Program-made: the position numbers and the translations under genes
Notes under the pieces: generated by a model
What the model saw: the letters and a program-made list of their open reading frames with translations, nothing else
What the model was told of the DNA's origin: nothing
Database searches by the model: none
Source: Xestospongia bergquistia
Lineage: Eukaryota; Porifera; Demospongiae; Haplosclerida; Petrosiidae
Assembly (NCBI GenBank): GCA_963965975.1
Contig: OZ014421.1
Coordinates: 4,081,001-4,145,000, forward strand
DNA: 64,000 nt
Direction of reading: 5' to 3'
Shown: positions 57,420 to 64,000 of the stretch, piece after piece
Numbering within the stretch: position 1 is the stretch's first letter
How the letters are laid out: every line of letters starts with the position of its first letter

Positions 57420-58060
57420 AATTGTGAGAGGTGATTAGTCCCACAATAGCCACATTAAAGAGAGGCTAGTTAAATCTTAGAGAGTGTAAAAAGTCTTAAA
57501 TAGGGTGGTGCTTTTTAAAAATAGGGGAGTGTTTTTTTAAATAGAGTAGTGATTTTTTACACTAGTAGCATTTAAGTAGTGTAGTCCTTTTGTGCAAAAT
57601 GATAGACTACTTTGAAAAGGGTAGTCTCTTTAGAAGTAGGATAGTGTCTTTTAAAGTGATAACATTCTGATAGAGCAGTCAATTAGTGCCAGTCTAGTGA
57701 CATTTAAGCAAGGGTTTACTTTTTTGAGTGAATTGTAAATTGAGTATTGTATTTTTTTAAGTTGAATAGTTTCTTTCATTGTAAAATATCGTCTTTTGTG
57801 TAATGATAGTCTATTTTAAAAAGAGTAGGGTTTTTACAAATCCAATTCTGAGTTTTACTATGTGATAACATTCAAATAGGATATAGTGTATTAAAATATA
57901 GGGTAGTGATTTTAGAAATCAGGATCTAGCGTTTTCAAAGTGATAAGATTTTTAATTTTTAAATTGTGTAAAATGATGGTCTACTTTAAATAGGGCAGAG
58001 CTTTTAGATATAGGATAAAGTGTTTGGACCAAAGTAAGACTGCTACAAGATTGTATGGTT
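57420..58060. repeat. Degenerate short-period repeat region
   Basis: Recurring TTTAAATAGGGTAGTG(A/T)TTTT, GATAGACTACTTT and AAGTGATAACATT motifs at irregular 30-45 bp steps, too diverged for a single clean period. Possibly an old minisatellite. Confidence 0.6.
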
Positions 58061-59046
58061 GATAAATACAGGGGTTGGAGTGAGGGGCTGGCTTTAGAGA
58101 TCAGGGAATTTTAATGTCTTCAGAGTGAAATGTAAATGTTCCACGAGCAGTGTTCATCTCTAGTTGATCACACAGGTACATGTACATGTAGATTTATTAT
58201 TTCAAAAAAACAATATTGCATCTAATTGATGATATCATGTCATTATTCCTCAAATGTCAGAAATTTGGTTGTATGTGTCCAAATTCTACAGTTCTACACA
58301 GAAGAATATCCCAAGATGTCGTGCTTCCCTTCAGCATAGAAAGACAATTAGCAAGGACTGACGATTCCCCTTTTTAAAAACCTTCAAATCTATTTTCTCA
58401 AGGCCTAGGGTTTGATGTGCTGCAAAGATTCCCAAAGAGCAACCTGTTCTAAAAAAAAGAATGAAGTATAAATATTTAAAACAGAATGTTATCACCACAT
58501 TCTATTTATTGTGGCAATTTGAAGTTAATTAGACTTATAATACTACCAGAGTCACCTACATTATTGGCTCCTCGTTATCTCTCTGTTTCTGTCCACTCTC
58601 TCTCTCTCTGTCCTTTCTATTCACACATCCAACAATTTTCCTTCAATATGTCTCTGTGTTATTATGTAGAATTTTCACTAGTAGAGACTTGCCAAGGATC
58701 TGATGTGTGATGGTTAATGACAAGCTTCGTACGAAAGAATCTCATATATATTATCATCAGGTACAGCTGCAGTTGTATGTTGCCTCATTTTATTGCAGTT
58801 GGTGTGACTTTTGTGAATATACAATGAAAATATAGGAGTGGTGTGAGTTTATCCTGATGAAAATTGGGTATCAAATTTTTGTCCCCAGTTAGATCATTAT
58901 TATTTTAATCATATTCTTCCTGAAACACTTTCTCAAAAATACAAGCTGAGTTACATTTATTGACATAATTCACGTTCATCACAATCATATTTTAATCATC
59001 ATGAAATTTCATTATCAACTGTATTATCATTATAAACATCATTCAA
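58061..59046. other. Spacer, no gene recognised
   Basis: Contains a short TACATGTACATGTA palindrome at about 58175 and a CT-rich tract near 58595. No exon recognised. Confidence 0.5.
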
Positions 59047-60271
59047 TGGTATCAAAAATATGAAAGTTTTTAATTCTCTCCATAGCTCTCTCCACATGAA
59101 TTCTGAGCGATGCGATACGCCCAGTAATAATCAACTCTTTCTCTTCAAACTGGTTTTTATCTTTCAAAATGGTGGAATATTTAGGTGTACTCCTCTCAAA
59201 ATCAGGTCATCTTCGATTTCAAAACCTCTGTCTGCCATTACAGAATCACCACAATCAATTAGATCGAGGGTGCCACTTTGCCTTGTAAGTTCCTTGTCTG
59301 ATATGGACCCAGGATAAAGGGAGAACACAAAGGTTATTACACCATCAGATGAAATGCCTACTAATGCCTTGAATGTGTTACTATTCTTGTAACTAGAGAA
59401 GGTCATCTGTTGCATGTCAGGTAACCTTTGTTCTGGGGTACTGCTTCTTAAATGCCATTAGCAAGTTAGATTGAATCAGTTCCTTGGAAGGCCACAAAGG
59501 TATTTTCTTCAGTTCAAGATACATGAAATTTACACATGTTGTTACAATTCTTGACATGGTTGGCTGTGACAAGTTAAAACAGTAAGCAATATCCTGCTCC
59601 ATTAGCCCAAGATGAAGATGAATTAAAGTCAGAAATGGCTCTTCCATTGGATGTACTGACCGATTACGTTGTTTCTTTTTACTGGATACAACTACATTTG
59701 AATAACACAGACACTCAGCAGCTGGTCCAAGAAAGGTGTAAAATGCTTCAAGGGCTTTGTATGATTGGAAGCCAGTGTAGAAAGACACTTGGCATCATCC
59801 TTGATGCTAACCAAAACGTTTGCTGAGAAAGCTGCTGTTCTTTTAAATTAATCAGTGATTGTAATGAAGAAACCTTTTTTGAGTAAATCTCTTTCCTCGT
59901 CAGTAACAACTTTATCTGTCTGAACACCATCGTGATGAACCCTTTCCTCTGAAGAATGACGTCTTGTTACACTTCAAACTACTCCTTTTGGTAATGAGCT
60001 TCTGTCCTTAGGTGGTTTTCTAACTTTTTTGCCTAGCAGGGCCAGGAAGACCAAGAGTGGGTTCTTCATCTGGTTCAGTAAATGTCCCTTTGCATTCACG
60101 AAATGTTTACTACAAACACGAGTGCTCCTGTTAACAGACAGGTTCTTTTCCAATTACATGAATCCACTGCTTTAACACACTTTTTCGTTTAAGGGGAAGT
60201 GAAAAACAGTAAAGATGTGGATGTCTACTGGAATCATTGGAACATCCATGAATGTAACAGAAGTGAACCAT
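59047..60271 (-). pseudogene. THAP zinc finger plus DDE transposase relic
   Basis: ATG at 60271 begins MVHFCYIHGCSNDSSRHPH, the C..C start of a THAP zinc finger. It continues KQWIHVIGK, and after a 1 bp shift NLSVNRSTRVCSKHFVN, the usual C..H end. After a linker come LSFYTGFQSYKALEAF-like sequence and then PFLTLIHLHLGLMEQDIAYC with NLSQPTMSRIVTTCVNFMYL, a helix-turn-helix. The DDE part reads IPLWPSKELIQ, YPRTKV, then jumps to PDMQQMTFSSYKNSNTFKAL. The segment that should hold the first catalytic Asp (I-D-x-T-E) is deleted. Then come GISSDGVITFVFSLYPGSIS, DSVMADRGFEIEDDL and, after a shift, RIHVERAMERIKNF with the Glu. It is inactive. No terminal repeats found. Confidence 0.85.
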
Positions 60272-60439
60272 ACTGTACGACTATAGCATAACTGTTTTCT
60301 AATTAATGCGTCCCCCCGGACCATAAATTCCAATTTAGTGTTTTTAAAAAATGAATAAGTGCCATTACTGGGTTGATATAGCCATTACTTTACCATTTCT
60401 ATTTCATTTTATAGAGATAAAGGTGACCTTACATTCTGT

Positions 60440-60648
60440 TCTTAACTTTTTTTGAAGCAGAAGAAATTCGTTCCATGGGATTTCCACGTGATCCTGTACT
60501 GCGTGTTAATGCCAGTGATCTTTACCCAACAGCATCCACATGTGCCATTGAGTTGATATTGCCAACTCAATACAGTGATGATTATGAATCTTTTAGAAAT
60601 GCAATGAATGTGGGACTCACATGTCATGATGGGTTTGGAAAAAGTTAA
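60440..60648 (+). pseudogene. Orphan HECT C-lobe exon
   Basis: After a pyrimidine tract and AG, the frame reads EEIRSMGFPRDPVLRVNASD, LYPTASTCAIELILPTQYSD, and FRNAMNVGLTCHDGFGKS-stop. This matches the end of a HECT domain: TC with the catalytic Cys, then LxLP, then a terminal GFG. The C-lobe is what the HECT relic at 48755-50890 lacks, and strand and order agree. The open frame is clean over its whole length. Confidence 0.75.
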
Positions 60649-60879
60649 CTATTCTGTTACACAATGTACATGCTACATTATCTCTTAAACTGTGCACTGT
60701 CAATATATCTCACAAACTGTGTATGATCAGTATTCATAATCAGAGTTACTTCTATTGTCACTTGTCAGCAGTTTCTGTCAGGTATATACAATGATTTAAT
60801 GATCAAATTTATTTGATTTCTTTAATATTGATATTCATATTCTGGTGTAAAAATTAACAGATTTGGAAACGGTGTCATT

Positions 60880-62735
60880 CTAATTAGTCATAATCTGTTC
60901 TTCACAAAATCAACTGTTGCCAAATACAAGTCAATGCCATAGTTGGTTGAGGGGGAAAATACTTGAACTATTTCCTCTAGTTCAAAGTAATCATTTTCAT
61001 TCAGAGGACATTCTATAGCTGCAAGAATAATTTCATTGGGACTACTCAGATCGTCTGTTGATAGTGGACCATCCCAGTCAACTCCATATACTTGTACCTC
61101 CTCCTATTGAAAGAAACAAGACTAGTCAAGTGCATATAGATGCCTTCTGCTGTATTAGTCTCTTGATTACGCCCCTCAGTGCCATATAACCAGTTTAGTA
61201 CTGTAACAGTACATTATCTGGTTTATTGTTACTTCAACTAGACTTTTCTTTCTTGTCAGCTATACTGTTTGACATCATTCGTTGGCATGTGATACTAAGC
61301 ACAAGCCAATGAAATTCAAGGTGACGAAAAAGAAGAATTGAAAAGAAAGAGAAACCCGAGCAGAAAAGGAAGACATGGTCAACAAGAGATGGCCAGCATA
61401 AAGCGTTCCTTGGAAAACGATCAATAATCTCAATGACAATAATTAATGTTAGAATCATTATTGAACATGCAATATCAGACATATTGAATGCTTCCTGGTT
61501 TATGGGAAAAATAGAATGGATGGTGTCTTTCATCCACCCACGTAAGTAACAATAAATATATATCTATATATATGAAATACCTCTATTAGCTTATCAGGTA
61601 AAGGTTGTCTACATAGTTCACTTATCCAAAGCTGCATTGAAATAAGATACCCTTCACATGAAGGAGGATGATTGGTCTAAGCGTCCAGAAAGAGACATAG
61701 TGCAGAGTTCATTCGTCGTATATACATATAATGGAGACAAGAGATGTACTTCATCATCAATATCCAATATGCCCTGATCCTCCATGTAGTGAAACAGTTG
61801 GTAGAAAAGAATAGTACATTGCAGAAATACATCATACCAGAGCTTTTCGATTCTTTGGTTGTGGACACTCCGTCCAGTAATGAAGCTACCTCAACCTGGT
61901 CCTCTGAGGAGATGTTGAAGCATGAACGCTTCAACACGCACATTTTCACCACCTCTATCAGAACATACTCTACTTGGCACTCCAGTGGCTCTTACTTGGT
62001 CAACAATCAGTTGTAGGACAGTTTCTGATTGATTATTGTCAGCACAATGTAGGTATATTATTCTACAACTGAATCCATCAATACATCCATGAATGACAAA
62101 CCTCCATCTGTAAATTAAATAGAAAATGATTATATACCTAATTATGATATAAATGTGATAGTTGTAACTGATTAATTAAATAATAACATCACCTGATCAA
62201 TTTATGATTACCATCTATGTGATACAGAGACCTTGGTGCTGCCACTCTGTATTGTTGTCTATGAAGACATCTTAATTGATGCATCTTTGTTCCTTCAGGA
62301 CAGGTTTGTCTTTGGGAGTCTCTGATTCTCCACTGTTGTATTCTAAACCCTTGAGATATTAGATGCCCATTCATTTGACAGTATCCACACGTAGGGAATT
62401 GATCATTAATGCTTTTATCAGTCTGTCCAAGTCGTTGTCTGTTAGGTCTGAATACTGGGAGCAAATAGAAAGACCATACTGGGACAACCTTCTGCAAAGA
62501 GTTCTGACTGATGACCCAAGCATCTCTGACATTTGGGGGGCAGTGAAGTGATTCTGAACGAGATATAACAATTGCTGTTGTGGAATAACAAATCTAGGCC
62601 GGCCAATGTGTCCATTGTACTCAAGTACTCAACTGGGGGTGAACTTTGATCTGTATTTTTTGAAGCATGATCCCTGACGTTTGTAAGCATGTCCAGGGCA
62701 AATCTGATGAAGTTGAGTCGTGACAGCTCATACAA
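60880..62735 (-). mobile_element. Integrase-core element, copy 4, catalytic triad kept
   Basis: From ATG 62735: SRLNFIRFALDMLTNVRDHA (N-terminal helix). After a shift come RPRFVIPQQQLLYLVQNHFT and SEMLGSSVRTLCRRLSQYGL, a helix-turn-helix. Next are TCGYCQMNGHLISQGFRIQQ and SLYHIDGNHKLIR (first Asp), then a 98 bp intron with GT..AG, phase 2. The next exon reads WRFVIHGCIDGFSCRIIYLH, PSRVCSDRGGENVRVEAFML (second Asp), a TGA, then [20 protein letters not shown] (Glu), and LFYQLFHYMEDQGILDIDDE. A shift and a GT donor follow. The last exon (about 61120-60885) reads VYGVDWDGPLSTDD and NYGIDLYLATVDFVKNRL-stop. Two or three frame lesions remain, but all three acidic residues persist. Confidence 0.85.
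61234..61533 (-). other. 99-codon open frame inside an intron of copy 4
   Basis: The frame has two hydrophobic stretches (IACSIMILTLIIVIEII and VFLFCSGFSFFSILLF). It lies between the last two coding blocks of copy 4. The opposite strand is Lys/Arg-rich, and that composition alone can create a hydrophobic shadow. No family recognised. Confidence 0.2.
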
Positions 62736-63079
62736 ACTTAGTATTCTTATACTTTTTGCAACAACAAATTCTCAATAATCAAGCTCCAAAGAGAGTAAAG
62801 ATGATTGATTCTAAAGCATCAAAGCATATGTTTCTTCCATCTAAGAGAGCTTCAAAGTTGATAGTGATCCACCTCAGAGCATTGATAGTTCACTCAGAAG
62901 ACAGAGATCACTTATACTGAACCCGGAAATCTGTTAATAGAGGGTACTCCATAATTCAATACCACATATTCTGGTATTGACACAACACCTATTTTAATAA
63001 CCAATTGTCTAATAACAGCTAATAACTTTTGTTGAGGTGTGTAATAAATAAACATGCAGAATTACCATATACACTGTTA
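62736..63079. other. Spacer with a short repeat tail
   Basis: GTGTGTAATAAATAAACATG and GCAGAATTACCATATAC match the dispersed repeat family at 47.9 and 57.1 kb. Otherwise nothing is recognised. Confidence 0.5.
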
Positions 63080-63084
63080 AAACA

Positions 63085-63165
63085 AAGGTGTCATGATAAC
63101 ACCAAAGCAGGTGTTTTCTATTGTGCGAATAGGACACCCCTTTGAGGTGTCGTGAGAACACAGTC
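63085..63165. repeat. Paired short motif AGGTGTC(A/G)TGA(T/G)AACAC
   Basis: Two imperfect 17-18 bp copies about 58 bp apart, each an imperfect palindrome (GGTGT..ACACC). AACACCAAAGCAGGTGTTTT lies between. It may be the end of a small transposon next to the gene that follows. Confidence 0.4.
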
Positions 63166-63319
63166 TAGAGTGTCATTCATTTTACAACATTTTTTAAAAA
63201 CAACATTATTACAACATTTTTTCAAAAACAACAAATTGTCTGAGAATATATTAATAATTATAATGAATGGTGAATTCTGAGTCAGAAACATACATGTACT
63301 AGCTGATTACTGAATCAGA

Positions 63320-64000
63320 AACTTGTCAAGAACAACAAATGATGGTATTATAGAGGACATTCAGGACTTGGTAGATTTGATTACACAGTCCTTAAAATCA
63401 CATCTTCATCAAGCACTTGTGTCAAAGAATGTGGATGAAGATACAATATCCACCACGGTTGATGATGTGTTTGGTAGTCCCGTGACCAAACCGTTTGATG
63501 GTGTCATGTCATTTCATCAGCAGCTACAAGTACTGCCAAAAGCATTTTGATTTTGTGGTGTAAGTAAAATAAATGCATATAAGTGAATCATAAGTTATAT
63601 GTGTGTTAATTTTGTAGGAGCCAGAAGCAGTAGTTTAAAAGAGACATCTATAGGCAGTGTGGTCAGAAAAGAGGTTTGTGTCAAAAAGACAGAATTATTT
63701 TACATACCTCTACTGGAATTACTACGATGCTTATTAAACAATACAACTGTTTTTGAAGAGGTATGAATTGTTTACATGTAACAATATACATGTACTAGCT
63801 GATTACTGAATTGTCTATTATTAGGTTAACAATCCCCATGTTTCTGACAACTCTATATGTAACGTACTCACAGATTACTGTGATGGGAAGCAATTTCATC
63901 AGATTGTACTGTTCCGTTCTAATCAGTGTACGCTATAACTGAACCTATACTACGGCAAATTAGAAATTTGTAATCCTTTGGGATGTCATCATAAAATTCA
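63320..64000 (+). pseudogene. Start of a dispersed repeat-borne gene, cut by window end
   Basis: Exon 1 (about 63320-63590) reads DGIIEDIQDLVDLITQSLKS, HLHQALVSKNVDEDTISTTV, DDVFGSPVTKPFDGVMSFHQ, then shifts frame at LPKAFDF. Exon 2 (63619-63760; after TGTAG, before GTATGA) reads SSSLKETSIGSVVRKEVCVK, then ELFYIPLLELLRCLLNNTTV. Exon 3 (from 63825, after ATTAG) reads VNNPHVSDNSICNVLTDYCD and, past a stop, LNLYYGKLEICNPLGCHHKI at the window edge. I recognise YxPLLxxLxxLL, DYCDG and the ANPLG-like motif from a family scattered in many invertebrate genomes next to transposase-like genes. Function unknown. One shift and one stop so far. Confidence 0.6.

Noticed and set aside
61234..61533. Membrane protein gene inside integrase-core copy 4
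   Set aside because: Hydrophobicity mirrors a Lys/Arg-rich opposite strand, with no family match; listed only as a low-confidence frame.
1..64000. Bacterial or viral genomic island
   Set aside because: No operon spacing, ribosome binding sites or phage genes; introns and metazoan domain families point to an animal genome.

Overview
The window looks like an intergenic and accessory stretch of an invertebrate nuclear genome. The best fit is a demosponge close to Amphimedon queenslandica. That reading rests on AT-rich DNA, short AT-rich introns with GT..AG borders, decayed receptor tyrosine kinase exons, LRR and death-fold-like helical exons, fibrinogen-like modules of a type I associate with sponges and cnidarians, and many metazoan transposon families. 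I see no bacterial operon structure, rRNA, tRNA or CRISPR array. The assignment comes from recognising families, not from any search.

Layout. 0-5 kb: a receptor tyrosine kinase relic, a helical exon relic and a fibrinogen-like relic cut by a Ty3/gypsy integrase fragment. 5-9.5 kb: AT-rich spacer with a second fibrinogen-like relic. 9.5-15.6 kb: an LRR exon cluster and a minus-strand helical/coiled-coil gene relic carrying an inverted duplication with a perfect hairpin. 18.4-19.6 kb: a YADD reverse transcriptase relic. 20.1-22.2 kb: a degenerate array of about 188 bp units. 22.6-26.9 kb: an integrase-core element (copy 1) with a complete PIF/Harbinger transposon inserted in it (TAA target duplication; intact MADF gene, broken transposase). 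27.4-36.5 kb: a pile of LTR-retrotransposon fragments and integrase-core copy 2. 36.5-44.6 kb: a 139 bp tandem repeat, its inverted copies, and two minus-strand gene relics of unknown family. 44.9-47.9 kb: a 3 kb minisatellite with 63 and 54 bp units. 48.7-53.4 kb: a HECT ubiquitin-ligase relic and a fairly well preserved minus-strand transposase-like gene. 54-64 kb: a deleted gypsy element, integrase-core copies 3 and 4, a THAP-DDE transposase relic, an orphan HECT C-lobe, and the start of one more dispersed family.

Almost every recognisable gene has stops or frameshifts. The only clean reading frame with good support is the MADF gene of the Harbinger element (222 codons in three exons). The window is best read as a repeat graveyard and not as a set of cooperating genes. 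The most useful items are the nested Harbinger, the inverted duplication, the recurring CARD-like helical exon, the codon-multiple minisatellite, the multi-copy integrase-core family, and the minus-strand gene at 51.0-53.4 kb. Exon borders are read by eye from splice consensus and reading frame and may be off by a few bases.
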